A DNA stretch of 45,068 bases. It comes from Megasphaera sp. MJR8396C (GTDB lineage Bacteria > Bacillota > Negativicutes > Veillonellales > Megasphaeraceae). Under the pieces are notes generated by a model that saw nothing but the letters and a program-made list of their open reading frames with translations, was not told the origin of the DNA and did no database searches. The position numbers and the translations under genes were made by a program. Each line of letters starts with the position of its first letter. The stretch's first letter is position 1. The DNA is taken from NCBI RefSeq assembly GCF_001546855.1, contig NZ_KQ958166.1, positions 1 through 45,068 of the forward strand, read 5' to 3'. This document shows positions 1 through 8,177 of the stretch, in pieces.

Positions 1-25
1 CCACCGCAACATTTTGTTACGGTGG
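1..25. other. Hairpin at window edge
   Basis: CCACCG at 1-6 pairs with CGGTGG at 20-25, and the inner AAC/GTT extends the stem. The single non-Watson-Crick position is a G-U wobble when read on the minus strand. It lies about 50 bases downstream of the rubrerythrin stop and could be its terminator, but any U-tract would lie outside the window. Confidence 0.4.
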
Positions 26-75
26 CTAGGCCTAACTTTTTGGGGTCACATCAAAGAGGGCTCCCTTCGTATTGC

Positions 76-615
76 TTAGTAGTTCGTAGCTTGGATTTCA
101 AAGAAGGCCTGAGGATGAGCACATACCGGACAGATCTTCGGAGCTTCGTCGGCTTCTACGATGAAACCACAGTTGCGGCATACCCACGTTTTCTTTTCAG
201 AGCGTTTGAATACCTGTTTCGATTCGATGTTGTTGAGGAGCGCTAAGTAACGTTCTTCGTGATGTTTTTCGATTTGAGCGACTTTTTCGAACAAGAAAGC
301 GATCTTGTCGAAGCCTTCTTCGCGAGCTTCTTTAGCGAAGGTCGGATACATTTCCGTCCATTCGTAATGTTCGCCGGCAGCCGCATCTTTCAATGCATCG
401 ACGTCGTTCGGCATTTCGCCGCCATGGAGAAGTTTGAACCAGATTTTAGCATGTTCTTTTTCGTTGTTGGCCGTTTCTTCAAAGAAAGCTTTGATCTGTT
501 CGTAGCCTGCTTTTTTAGCTACGCTGGCATAATAGGTGTACTTATTGCGTGCCTGGGATTCACCGGAAAATGCAGCCTGTAAGTTTTTTTCTGTTTTTGA
601 ACCTTTAAATTCCAT
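76..615 (-). CDS. rbr: Rubrerythrin
   Basis: Cytoplasmic non-haem iron protein that reduces hydrogen peroxide in anaerobes using rubredoxin-type electrons. The 179 aa length fits classical rubrerythrin. The N-terminal ferritin-like four-helix domain (about 1-135) carries the diiron ligands: Glu19 in the [10 protein letters not shown] stretch, an NEKEH motif near 51-55 and an IEKHHEE motif near 115-121. The C-terminal rubredoxin-like domain has two CxxC knuckles, Cys146/149 and Cys162/165, for the Fe(SCys)4 site. The ATG at 615 follows an AAGGAGG ribosome site. It appears monocistronic, with a near-consensus promoter at 689-717. Its presence points to an anaerobe exposed to occasional oxygen. 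Confidence 0.97.
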   Translation of the reverse strand: MEFKGSKTEKNLQAAFSGESQARNKYTYYASVAKKAGYEQIKAFFEETANNEKEHAKIWFKLLHGGEMPNDVDALKDAAAGEHYEWTEMYPTFAKEAREEGFDKIAFLFEKVAQIEKHHEERYLALLNNIESKQVFKRSEKKTWVCRNCGFIVEADEAPKICPVCAHPQAFFEIQATNY

Positions 616-688
616 AACTCAATTCCTCCTTAATGGTAATAAATTCATAGGGACGTTGTTACTGTTAGCACCCCTCTGGGTTGATATT

Positions 689-717
689 ATTGTAACACCT
701 TTTGATTTTACTGTCAA
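689..717 (-). promoter_or_regulatory. Promoter of rubrerythrin
   Basis: On the minus strand TTGACA (717-712), a 17-base spacer and TACAAT (694-689) form a near-consensus sigma-A promoter reading into rbr. The untranslated leader is about 70 bases. I saw no clear PerR-like operator, but the leader was inspected only by eye. Confidence 0.85.
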
Positions 718-758
718 CGAAGATTAATTCTTTGTTGATAAAAAGGAATAGGCCTAAA

Positions 759-1253
759 TTACTGGTTTTTTTCGTCTGCTGCGCGATTATTGTCGTGAAC
801 GGCGGAACGATCCGATGATTCCGACTGGGATCTGGTATCGTTACGGCGGGTATCCTGCGTCTGTTCTTTACGGCGTGTCGACGAGTCGGATGATTTTTGG
901 GAATCGGAAGATTCATCCCGGCTGCGGAGGCTGTCGCCGTCATCACGGACGCGGGAGTCCCATTCGTGTTGGATGTCGCTGCCGGCTTCTTCGGCGGAAT
1001 CCTTCAGGTTGCCGTACTTCGATTCAAATTGGCGTTCGATTTCGGCGGCTTTTTCAGGATACATGGTTCGCAGTTTATCGAGCATTTCGGCTTTGCTGGC
1101 GTTGCCCTTATCGAGGGCTCCCTGGAGTTCTTTATATTCCTTATAATAAGTCATCCAACGCTTCAGGGCCGGATAGTCATTGCTCATAAAGGACGTATAG
1201 CTGCCGAAGGCAAAGGCCAGGGTCAAAAAGAGGCAGATGATAACACGGGCCAT
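759..1253 (-). CDS. Small exported or anchored protein, low-complexity tail
   Basis: Not recognised as a named family. The 164 aa start with a hydrophobic segment (residues about 2-20) that looks like an uncleaved signal or anchor. A charged, helix-prone middle (about 28-95) follows, and then a strongly low-complexity tail rich in Ser, Asp, Arg and Gln from about residue 100. The tail is probably disordered. It is the last gene of a three-gene minus-strand cluster and starts 2 bases after the HAAS-domain gene ends, so co-translation is likely. An AGGAGGTCC ribosome site lies just before the ATG. Topology suggests an envelope-associated role; nothing indicates an enzyme. Confidence 0.75.
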   Translation of the reverse strand: MARVIICLFLTLAFAFGSYTSFMSNDYPALKRWMTYYKEYKELQGALDKGNASKAEMLDKLRTMYPEKAAEIERQFESKYGNLKDSAEEAGSDIQHEWDSRVRDDGDSLRSRDESSDSQKSSDSSTRRKEQTQDTRRNDTRSQSESSDRSAVHDNNRAADEKNQ

Positions 1254-1255
1254 TT

Positions 1256-1966
1256 TTAGGACCTCCTTCCGCGGGCTGCCGCATGGCAGGCCTGGCCGGC
1301 ATAACTGGCGGTTAAGCTGGCAAAGAGGACGGTGAGTACGACCAGGATGCGGGTCACGATAGAAATCGTAGGCAAGGGCAGAAGATCGCTATAGGCATAG
1401 GCGGGAATGAAGGAAATCGCGATGGATGCCAATATGACGAGGGTGAGCCCGGCGTATAAGAAACCGCTTAGAATGCCGAACAAGGTGCCGAGAATATCTA
1501 AAAAAGGACTGGCAACGGCTTTGGCTGTGTTGTTGGCCCCGTCATTCCAATTAAAATCCTTGCCTGTTTCCCGGTCCGGTTCTCGGTAGGCCCTGTGCTG
1601 GGGCGGACGGGATTCGTAGGGCCGACGCCTTTCGCGGGGGCGGCGATAATCATCGATGGGCTGTTCCGGCAAATCATAGCGGGACGACGAGGCCCCCGGG
1701 CCGAAATCGTCATACTCCTGGTAGGCGTCGTCGTAGTCGTCGCCGGGCATCCGCGGATTGTCTTCGGGGACGACGGGTTCGCCGATATAGTAGCGGTAGA
1801 TGTTTTTTGGGTGACCGAGCTTACAGCAGATTTCTTCTTCTGTTTTTCCCTGGCTAGCGCCGAGGCGGAACTGTTCTTCACAGTCTTCAATAATGCCTTT
1901 TAAGTCGTTTTTATCGCTCTTGCGGAAGTAATACTGCAAGAGGTCCATGAATTCATTCTTTCTCAT
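1256..1966 (-). CDS. HAAS-domain (DUF1700-like) membrane protein
   Basis: The N-terminal 65 residues (FMDLLQYYF, then an EDCEEQF helix and a CKLGHP turn) resemble the HAAS/DUF1700 helical domain found in Firmicutes membrane proteins that often partner PadR regulators. Residues about 68-145 are low-complexity and rich in Asp, Pro, Arg and Tyr. Two hydrophobic helices follow at about 157-185 and 192-215. The first ATG overlaps the end of the upstream gene by 14 bases. Its only clear purine-rich ribosome site is distant, so translational coupling or the internal ATG at 1948 is possible. No PadR gene is adjacent, which is unusual for this family. Function unknown. Confidence 0.75.
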   Translation of the reverse strand: MRKNEFMDLLQYYFRKSDKNDLKGIIEDCEEQFRLGASQGKTEEEICCKLGHPKNIYRYYIGEPVVPEDNPRMPGDDYDDAYQEYDDFGPGASSSRYDLPEQPIDDYRRPRERRRPYESRPPQHRAYREPDRETGKDFNWNDGANNTAKAVASPFLDILGTLFGILSGFLYAGLTLVILASIAISFIPAYAYSDLLPLPTISIVTRILVVLTVLFASLTASYAGQACHAAARGRRS

Positions 1967-2261
1967 GTCTTTGGTTTAGAGGCCCTTCCTTTCTTACCGA
2001 TTCTTCATAGCGCTGGTGAAATGACGCGCCGTATTGCCAGACGGCAATGGTGACAGCCGCGGTAGCGGCGATGAGGATGAAGATACCGTAGGTTGGCATA
2101 TCGGGTAAAAAGGCAATCGATGCCAGCGGTTCTTTTTCTAAGGCGATACAGACGGCTATCCAGCCCAAAAGGGCGACCATGCACAAGGTCAGAACGGAGC
2201 CGGCAGCATAACAGAGTCGATATAATCGGCGCAGGGTTTGCTGGTTCGTCGATGACGTCAA
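1953..2261 (-). CDS. Two-helix membrane protein, unknown
   Basis: This 102 aa protein has two hydrophobic helices (about residues 18-40 and 58-76) and short charged ends. It starts with TTG at 2261, chosen because a strong GAGGAGGG ribosome site lies seven bases upstream and no better in-frame start exists. It is the first gene of the minus-strand trio and overlaps the HAAS-domain gene by 14 bases. I do not recognise a family. Gene order suggests a small membrane complex with the next two products, but that is inference. Confidence 0.7.
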   Translation of the reverse strand: MTSSTNQQTLRRLYRLCYAAGSVLTLCMVALLGWIAVCIALEKEPLASIAFLPDMPTYGIFILIAATAAVTIAVWQYGASFHQRYEESVRKEGPLNQRHEKE

Positions 2262-2294
2262 AAAAATCCCTCCTCGTTTCTGTGATTATCCCTT

Positions 2295-2323
2295 ATCTTA
2301 ACACAGCCGCTGAGGTCGGTCAA
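2295..2323 (-). promoter_or_regulatory. Promoter of the HAAS three-gene cluster
   Basis: On the minus strand TTGACC (2323-2318), a 17-base spacer and TAAGAT (2300-2295) lie 34 bases before the TTG start of the first cluster gene. It is divergent from the DUF951 promoter, about 30 bases away. Confidence 0.7.
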
Positions 2324-2352
2324 TTATGGGCCTCTTTTCCGCGGGCTGTGAC

Positions 2353-2381
2353 TTGCGGGGCCGTGGCTCAGACTATATAAT
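2353..2381 (+). promoter_or_regulatory. Promoter of the DUF951 gene
   Basis: TTGCGG (2353-2358), a 17-base spacer and a perfect TATAAT (2376-2381) lie 44 bases before the start codon. Confidence 0.75.
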
Positions 2382-2425
2382 GATATATATGCAATAATTA
2401 GCTTCTTATAGAGGAGGAATTTTTA

Positions 2426-2641
2426 ATGGCTGATTTTGTTCGTTACTATGTAGGCGACGTGGTCCAAATGAAGAAAGCCCATCCCTGTGGCTGCAACGAG
2501 TGGGAAGTACTGCGCATCGGCGTCGATTTTGTCATCCGCTGTACCGGTTGCGGTCACCGGGTCATGATCCCCAGACCGAAGTTTGAAAAGGCCGTCAAGA
2601 AACGGCTTCATACCCATGGCGAAAATACAGAAAAAGCGTAA
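2426..2641 (+). CDS. DUF951 family protein
   Basis: A small basic 71 aa protein with the DUF951 layout: a conserved start (VGDVVQMKKAHPCGCNEW) and a CGC...CxxC arrangement (Cys22 and Cys24, then Cys39 and Cys42) that looks like a small zinc site within an all-beta fold. The family is widespread in Firmicutes and its function is not established. A GAGGAGG ribosome site precedes the ATG. It has its own promoter and sits about 110 bases before the histidine operon, and read-through into that operon is possible because I see no terminator between them. Confidence 0.85.
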   Translation: MADFVRYYVGDVVQMKKAHPCGCNEWEVLRIGVDFVIRCTGCGHRVMIPRPKFEKAVKKRLHTHGENTEKA

Positions 2642-2678
2642 AAATTTAGAAAAAGGTATTTTTATTTTGGGAACTTTG

Positions 2679-2687
2679 TGGTACAAT
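2679..2687 (+). promoter_or_regulatory. Extended -10 promoter of the his operon
   Basis: TG plus one base plus TACAAT (2679-2687) is an extended -10 element. The -35 region is only T-rich. The remaining leader of about 60 bases to hisZ is too short for a T-box, and I see no His-rich leader peptide, so regulation must differ from the classical his attenuators. Confidence 0.55.
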
Positions 2688-2750
2688 AATCAACAGTTAA
2701 TATTTTAATACTTTACCAAGATAAAGCGATAAAGAAAGGGTGGTCATAGG

Positions 2751-3968
2751 ATGAACAACAATACCTTGGATGGAGTGAAGATGCTCCACCACGATGAAAT
2801 GCGCAATTATGACCGAATCCAGGGAAAAATCATTTCTGTCATCATGAACCACGGCTGTAAGATTATTGAAACGCCCAGCTTCGAAGATTACGATGTGTAC
2901 CGACACTTCTTTCCTCAGCTCCGCCAGCAAATGGTCAAGACCATCGATACCGACGGCCGGGTCCTGGTCCTGCGGCCTGATGTGACGTTGCCGGTTGTCG
3001 AAACGGCGGCCCGCGAATTTCCCCGTGCCAACCAGCTCATTAAATTTGGCTACGTCAGCACCGTATTCCGTGAATACTATGGCCGGTCGACGTATGGCAA
3101 GGATTTTTTACAGGGCGGTATTGAAATCTTAGGCGACTCCAGTCCGGAGTGCGACGGTGAAGTCATCGTCACGGCAGCGGAGATATTAAAGGCTGTCGGC
3201 GTCGAAAACATTCGCATCGATATCGGTACGGCGGCTTATACCCAGGCTCTCTTCGAAGGCCTTCCCATTTCGGCGGAACAGAAAGACACGCTGAAGCGAT
3301 ACATGGCAGAACGGAATCTCGTGGCCTGCAAGTCCTATATCGAGTCCCTCTCCCTTTCGGCCGAAGCCCGGGAAGCCCTCATCGCCTTGCCGGTCCTATT
3401 CGGTTCCTATGCCCAGACCCTCAGTAAGGCCCGCGACTATTCGATCAACAGCGGCATGCTCAACGCCCTGTCCCGACTGGAAGCCGTTTACGACTATATC
3501 CTCTATGCCGGCTATGCCGATAAAGTCCAGCTCGATTTCGGGTTTGCCAGCCCCTTGGGGTACTATACGGATACGGTCTTTAAGGTCTACGTCGACGGAG
3601 CCCTGTATGACATCATCGACGGCGGCCGCTATGATCGACTGTCGTCCCGCTTCGGTGTCGATCGGCCGGCCTGCGGCTTTGGCATGAATATCAACCTCTT
3701 GTATGAATACATGAACGACGCCGGCCTCCTTGAAGATACGGAGCCGTCTTTCCAGCTCGCTGTCTCCTATACGACGACGGACCAGCCCTTGATTCGCGAT
3801 CTCATGAACTGGCGCAGTAAGGGGTTCCGCGTTGCGGCTTATCCTGATTCGTCGTTTATCGACAGTTCTGATTACAGCATTCATGCCATATACCGCAACG
3901 GCTCGTACTATAAAGACGGCCAGTGCCTGACGGCAGCAGACTTGGAAGCATTGATGGGGAGGTTGTAA
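2751..3968 (+). CDS. hisZ: ATP phosphoribosyltransferase regulatory subunit HisZ
   Basis: HisZ is a catalytically inactive paralogue of histidyl-tRNA synthetase. It joins short-form HisG in a hetero-octamer and confers activity and histidine feedback on the first step of histidine synthesis. The 405 aa keep the class II synthetase core: LRPDVTLPV (74-82), VFREYYGRS-type motif 2 region (105-113), QGGIEILG (121-128) and the C-terminal GGRYD (291-295) with CGFGMNI (308-314). It is shorter than a true HisS and lacks the full anticodon-binding domain. It sits directly before a short hisG, one base apart, as expected for the HisZ/HisGS system. A GGGTGG ribosome site precedes the ATG. Confidence 0.96.
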   Translation: MNNNTLDGVKMLHHDEMRNYDRIQGKIISVIMNHGCKIIETPSFEDYDVYRHFFPQLRQQMVKTIDTDGRVLVLRPDVTLPVVETAAREFPRANQLIKFGYVSTVFREYYGRSTYGKDFLQGGIEILGDSSPECDGEVIVTAAEILKAVGVENIRIDIGTAAYTQALFEGLPISAEQKDTLKRYMAERNLVACKSYIESLSLSAEAREALIALPVLFGSYAQTLSKARDYSINSGMLNALSRLEAVYDYILYAGYADKVQLDFGFASPLGYYTDTVFKVYVDGALYDIIDGGRYDRLSSRFGVDRPACGFGMNINLLYEYMNDAGLLEDTEPSFQLAVSYTTTDQPLIRDLMNWRSKGFRVAAYPDSSFIDSSDYSIHAIYRNGSYYKDGQCLTAADLEALMGRL

Positions 3969-3969
3969 G

Positions 3970-4605
3970 ATGGCGATTCACATTGCCCTGGCTAAGGGCC
4001 GCATTCATAAAGCAGTCATGAAGTATTTGGCCGACAGCGGCTATGAATTTCCGACGTATTCCGAGGAAAGCCGCCGGCTGATTTTTGAAGATGCCAAGGG
4101 GCAGCTCAAGGTAACCCTGGTCAAATCGCCCGATGTGGCGGTCTACGTCGAACGAGGGGCAGCCGACGTCGGCATCGTCGGTAAAGACGTCCTCCTTGAA
4201 GAAGCTCCGGGAGCCGATGTCTACGAAGTCATGGACCTTGGTATCGGCTGCTGCCGCATGGCCGTCGCCGGCATTGCCGGGAAAAAAGTCGACATGACCA
4301 AACGCATTACGATCGGCACGAAGTACCCGCGCATTGCCCGAAGTTACTTTGAAGCCCATCACCACAGCGTAGATATTATCAAACTCAATGGCTCTGTCGA
4401 ACTGGCACCCATTGTTGGTTTGTCCGACGTCATCGTCGATATTGTCGAAACGGGCAATACACTGAAAGCCAATGGCTTGGAAGTCTTGAATTACTTTATG
4501 GATTTTAGTGCCCGTATGATCTGCAATCCCGTTTCGTTTAAAATGAAGTACCGCGATATTCAGCTGCTCATGGACGTCATCCGTCAGCACAGCATGAAGG
4601 CATAA
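3970..4605 (+). CDS. hisG: ATP phosphoribosyltransferase, short form HisG
   Basis: Catalyses condensation of ATP with PRPP, the first committed step of histidine synthesis. The 211 aa length marks the short form, which lacks the C-terminal regulatory domain and depends on HisZ, encoded immediately upstream. Visible motifs are GAADVGIVGKD (63-73), the KLNGSVELAP region (138-147) and the PRPP-binding loop ETGNTLKANGL (160-170). The start codon lies one base after the hisZ stop, so translation is probably coupled and the two subunits are made together. Confidence 0.97.
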   Translation: MAIHIALAKGRIHKAVMKYLADSGYEFPTYSEESRRLIFEDAKGQLKVTLVKSPDVAVYVERGAADVGIVGKDVLLEEAPGADVYEVMDLGIGCCRMAVAGIAGKKVDMTKRITIGTKYPRIARSYFEAHHHSVDIIKLNGSVELAPIVGLSDVIVDIVETGNTLKANGLEVLNYFMDFSARMICNPVSFKMKYRDIQLLMDVIRQHSMKA

Positions 4606-4620
4606 GTAGGGGGAATCAGG

Positions 4621-5910
4621 ATGGAATGGATAGATGTACCCGCTAAGGGGTTGACCTTGCGCGATATTCGCCGCATTACCCGGCGCGATCAGGCCGAAAG
4701 TGAAGCGATCCGCAAGGCTGTAGAAGAAATTTTAGCCAATGTCGAACAGGGCGGCGACGCCGCTGTTCGTGCCTATACAAAACAATTTGATGGCGTCGAC
4801 ATCGACGATTTCTTGGTCACGCCCGAAGAAATAGAAAAGGCTGTCGCCGCCGTCGGTCCGGATTTTATGAGCATCCTTGAAGAAGGAGCGGCCAATATCC
4901 GGGCTTATCATGAACGGCAGGTGGAAAAGACCTGGTTCGATACCTTCCGTCCCGGTGTCCGTCTGGGCGCTAAGTTTACGCCTATTCAACGAGTCGGCGT
5001 CTATGTACCCGGCGGCACGGCAGCCTATCCGTCGACGGTTCTCATGGATACCATTCCGGCTCACGTCGCCGGCGTCCCGTCCATTGCCGTCTTTACGCCG
5101 CCGGCCAAAGACGGATCGGTCAATCCTTACATCCTGGCAGCGGCTCACGTCGCCGGTGCTACGGAAATCTACAAGGTCGGCGGGGCTCAGGGCATTGCGG
5201 CGGCCGCTTACGGAACGGAAAGCATTGCCCCGGTCTTTAAAATCGTCGGACCGGGCAACGCCTATGTCGCTATGGCCAAACGGCTGGTCTTTGGCACGGT
5301 CGGCATCGACATGATTGCCGGACCCAGTGAAGTCGGCGTCCTGGCTGATCACGAAGCCAATCCGGCTTGGATTGCGGCCGACCTCTTGGCCCAAGCCGAA
5401 CACGATCGGCGGGCTGCGGTCTTCCTGGTTACGCCGAGTGCCGCCCTGGCGGCTGAAGTTGAACGTGAAATCGAACGCCAGTTAGAAGAACTGCCGCGGA
5501 AGGATATCGCTTCTGAAGCGATTGAAAAATACGCCAAGTTCTTCATCGTCAAAGATAAGGACCAGGCCGTCGCGATCATGAATCTCATTGCACCAGAACA
5601 CTTGGAAATTGCCTTTAGCGATGCCGAAGCCTATGCGAAAAAAATCGTCAATGCCGGAGCCATCTTCATCGGCCCTTATACGACGGAACCCTTAGGCGAT
5701 TATTTTGCAGGGCCTAATCATACCTTGCCAACCATGGGGACGGCTGCTTTTTCATCGCCTCTCGGCGTCTATGATTTCGTCAAGCGCAGCAGTCTCTTGT
5801 CCTATAATAAGGAAGCCTTTGAAGCCGTCGCCGATAAGGTCATCCGCTTTGCCAATGTCGAAGGATTACAGGCCCACGGCCTGGCTGTCAGGAGGAGAAT
5901 CGATGAATAA
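4621..5910 (+). CDS. hisD: Histidinol dehydrogenase
   Basis: Zinc-dependent NAD enzyme that oxidises L-histidinol to L-histidine through the aldehyde, the last two steps of the pathway. The 429 aa are full length. Diagnostic segments are PGGTAAYPSTVLM (130-142), GGAQGIAA (187-194), VGPGNAYV (209-216), IAGPSEV (232-238), QAEHD (258-262), APEHLE with the catalytic Glu-His pair (324-329) and GPNHTLPT (364-371). It begins 15 bases after hisG behind a GGGGGAATC-type ribosome site, and its stop overlaps the hisC start by eight bases. Confidence 0.97.
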   Translation: MEWIDVPAKGLTLRDIRRITRRDQAESEAIRKAVEEILANVEQGGDAAVRAYTKQFDGVDIDDFLVTPEEIEKAVAAVGPDFMSILEEGAANIRAYHERQVEKTWFDTFRPGVRLGAKFTPIQRVGVYVPGGTAAYPSTVLMDTIPAHVAGVPSIAVFTPPAKDGSVNPYILAAAHVAGATEIYKVGGAQGIAAAAYGTESIAPVFKIVGPGNAYVAMAKRLVFGTVGIDMIAGPSEVGVLADHEANPAWIAADLLAQAEHDRRAAVFLVTPSAALAAEVEREIERQLEELPRKDIASEAIEKYAKFFIVKDKDQAVAIMNLIAPEHLEIAFSDAEAYAKKIVNAGAIFIGPYTTEPLGDYFAGPNHTLPTMGTAAFSSPLGVYDFVKRSSLLSYNKEAFEAVADKVIRFANVEGLQAHGLAVRRRIDE

Positions 5911-6979
5911 TAAATGGCTTCGTCAGACCATACAATCTTTTAAGCCCTACGCGGCTCCGAACATCAACGAAAATATCGTCATTGATGCCAATGAAAGTCC
6001 GTATAATATCTTCGATTTTCCCAAGGTGGCAGAAGCCTTTTTGGCCCGCATGAAACAGACGCCGTCCTACCATTATCCCGATCCTTTTGCCGGAGAACTG
6101 CGGCAGGCCCTGGCTGGTTACGTCGGCTGCGAGGCCGATGAAGTCCTAGTTGGAAATGGCGGCGATGAAATCATCAGCCTGGTCATGAACACCTTCTTAA
6201 ATCCCGGTGATGTTCTGCTTACGCATGCGCCGACTTTTGATATTTACGGCCTCGATGCCGAAGTCCTCGGTGCTGAAGTGGTCACCGTTCCCGACCTCGA
6301 CGGCTACCGCCGGGACTGCGACGGATTCCTTGAAAAAATAAAAGAACTGCAGCCTAAGGTCACGGTCCTCTGCAATCCCAATAACCCGACCGGGGAACTC
6401 CTGCCGATGTCCTATGTCGAAGCGGTCTTACAGGCTTCGGAAAATCCCGTCGTCGTCGACGAAGCGTACTTGGAATTTTCCGGGGTACCCAGCATCATTA
6501 CCAAGCTTTCCCAGTACGATAACCTCATCGTCATCCGTACCTTATCTAAGGCCTTTGGCCTGGCCGGTTGCCGCGTCGGTTACGGCGTAGCCCAAAAAGA
6601 GGTCATCGACGCCTTGAGCCTGACAAAACTGGTCTACAACCTGAACGTCCTTTCTCAGAATGCAGCGCTTTCCGCCTTGGAATACGCCGACGAAATCTTG
6701 GCTCACAACATCCCGCCGACGCTGGCGGCCCGCGACGTTTTCTATAAAGCCTTGGAGGATGTGCCTGAAATTACGATGTACCCCAGCGCGACCAACTTCG
6801 TCTTAATCCGCGTCCCTGACGGACCGGCCATGGACAAGGCCCTGCGCGCTGCCGATATTTCCGTCCGTTCCTATAAGGCGGAAAATCTCAAAAACTGCCT
6901 GCGAATTACGATTACGACAGAAGACGTCGTCCGAAAGGTCGTCTCTGTCCTGAAGGAAGAGGTGAAAAAACATGCGTAG
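5903..6979 (+). CDS. hisC: Histidinol-phosphate aminotransferase
   Basis: PLP-dependent class II aminotransferase that converts imidazole-acetol phosphate to L-histidinol phosphate with glutamate as donor. The chosen ATG at 5903 follows AGGAGGAG and gives 358 aa, the usual HisC length. A much longer in-frame reading upstream lies inside hisD and is not the gene. Motifs seen are GNGGDEI (85-91), NPNNPTG (158-164), VVDEAYLEF (184-192) and the PLP-lysine segment TLSKAF with Lys216. The gene overlaps hisD by 8 bases and hisB by 8 bases, so the order is tightly coupled. Confidence 0.96.
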   Translation: MNNKWLRQTIQSFKPYAAPNINENIVIDANESPYNIFDFPKVAEAFLARMKQTPSYHYPDPFAGELRQALAGYVGCEADEVLVGNGGDEIISLVMNTFLNPGDVLLTHAPTFDIYGLDAEVLGAEVVTVPDLDGYRRDCDGFLEKIKELQPKVTVLCNPNNPTGELLPMSYVEAVLQASENPVVVDEAYLEFSGVPSIITKLSQYDNLIVIRTLSKAFGLAGCRVGYGVAQKEVIDALSLTKLVYNLNVLSQNAALSALEYADEILAHNIPPTLAARDVFYKALEDVPEITMYPSATNFVLIRVPDGPAMDKALRAADISVRSYKAENLKNCLRITITTEDVVRKVVSVLKEEVKKHA

Positions 6980-7559
6980 TGCTCAAATCGAACGAGAAAC
7001 GGCAGAAACGCAGATTGCCGTTTCCCTCAATATCGATGGTTCCGGAACCTTTGGCGGTTCGACGGGCATCGGCTTTTTTGATCACATGATGAACCTCTTG
7101 GCCTGCCACGGCGGCATGGATATCAAACTCCACGTCCACGGCGACCTCGACGTCGATACCCATCATGTCCTGGAAGATTTGGCCATCGTCTTTGGCGACG
7201 CCCTGACCAAGGCTCTCGGGGATAAGAAGGGAATCCGCCGCTACGGCATGTTCTACTGCCCCATGGATGAAGCCCTGACACGGGTCGTCATCGATCTCAG
7301 CGGCCGGCCCTACCTCGTTTACGATGTGGAACTCAAGGTAGAACGAATCGGTGCCTTTGAAACGGAGATGCTGCGGGAATTCCTCTATGCGCTCTCTGTG
7401 CACGGCCGCATGAACCTCCACGTGACCAACTTATATGGTGTAAACGCCCATCACATCGTCGAATCGGTCTTTAAAGCCTTAGGCCATGCCTTGAAAGAAG
7501 CCGTCCGTATCGATGGGGATGAAACGAGTGTCTTATCGACAAAAGGGGTGTTGGAATGA
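6972..7559 (+). CDS. hisB: Imidazoleglycerol-phosphate dehydratase
   Basis: Dehydrates imidazole glycerol phosphate to imidazole-acetol phosphate. The 195 aa correspond only to the dehydratase domain; the N-terminal HAD phosphatase of bifunctional enterobacterial HisB is absent. The manganese-binding histidine motifs are visible: FFDHMMNLLACHGG near 35-48, DTHHVLED near 70 and the repeat NAHHIVESVFKALGHAL near 160-176. It overlaps hisC by 8 bases and shares an ATGA overlap with hisH. A separate histidinol-phosphatase is therefore required; see the HAD gene at 10389. Confidence 0.96.
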   Translation: MRSAQIERETAETQIAVSLNIDGSGTFGGSTGIGFFDHMMNLLACHGGMDIKLHVHGDLDVDTHHVLEDLAIVFGDALTKALGDKKGIRRYGMFYCPMDEALTRVVIDLSGRPYLVYDVELKVERIGAFETEMLREFLYALSVHGRMNLHVTNLYGVNAHHIVESVFKALGHALKEAVRIDGDETSVLSTKGVLE

Positions 7560-8173
7560 AAATCGCTGTCATCGACTATGAAGTTGGAAATTTGGCCAAT
7601 GTCTATCATGCCTGGAAGCGTCTGGGCATCGAAGCGGTCATTACCCGCGACGCCGCCGTCATCCGCGACGCCGATTTAATCGAACTCCCCGGCGTCGGGG
7701 CCTTCCGGGATGCCATTGGGAGTTTAGAAAAATTTGACCTCATACCCCTCCTTCAGGAACAGGTAAAGGCTGGAAAATTCTTCATGGGCGTCTGCCTGGG
7801 GATGCAGCTTTTATTTGAACAGAGCTTTGAAGGGGGGACGTATAAGGGCTTAGGCTTTTTGCCCGGTGATATCGTTCCCTTCCACACGAAATTGAAGGTC
7901 CCCCATATGGGCTGGAACGCCTTGGAATTTCGGAAGGCTCACTGGCTCCAAAAGAATCTTCCCAAAGAACCTTACGTTTATTTCGTTCATTCGTATCATA
8001 AAGCACCGGCTGATACGCCCGACGTCATTGCCACTGCCGACTATGGAGAACCCGTACCGGCTATCTGCGGCCTGGACAACGTCCTTGGCTTTCAGTTCCA
8101 TCCGGAAAAGAGCGGCCGCGTCGGGCAGCAGCTCCTTAAAAATGTCGTCGATTACGTGAAACAGGAAGGATGA
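7556..8173 (+). CDS. hisH: Imidazole glycerol phosphate synthase, glutaminase subunit
   Basis: Class I glutamine amidotransferase that supplies ammonia to HisF. The 205 aa have the nucleophile Cys80 in GVCLGMQ and the His182/Glu184 pair in FHPEKSG, so the catalytic triad is complete. The ELPGVGAF segment near 43-50 forms the N-terminal part of the active site. It overlaps hisB by four bases (ATGA). As in many operons, its partner hisF is separated from it by hisA. Confidence 0.96.
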   Translation: MKIAVIDYEVGNLANVYHAWKRLGIEAVITRDAAVIRDADLIELPGVGAFRDAIGSLEKFDLIPLLQEQVKAGKFFMGVCLGMQLLFEQSFEGGTYKGLGFLPGDIVPFHTKLKVPHMGWNALEFRKAHWLQKNLPKEPYVYFVHSYHKAPADTPDVIATADYGEPVPAICGLDNVLGFQFHPEKSGRVGQQLLKNVVDYVKQEG

Positions 8174-8177
8174 GACC

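Noticed and set aside
22-246. Plus-strand open frame at the left edge
   Set aside because: Antisense to the 3' half of rubrerythrin, with no ribosome site.
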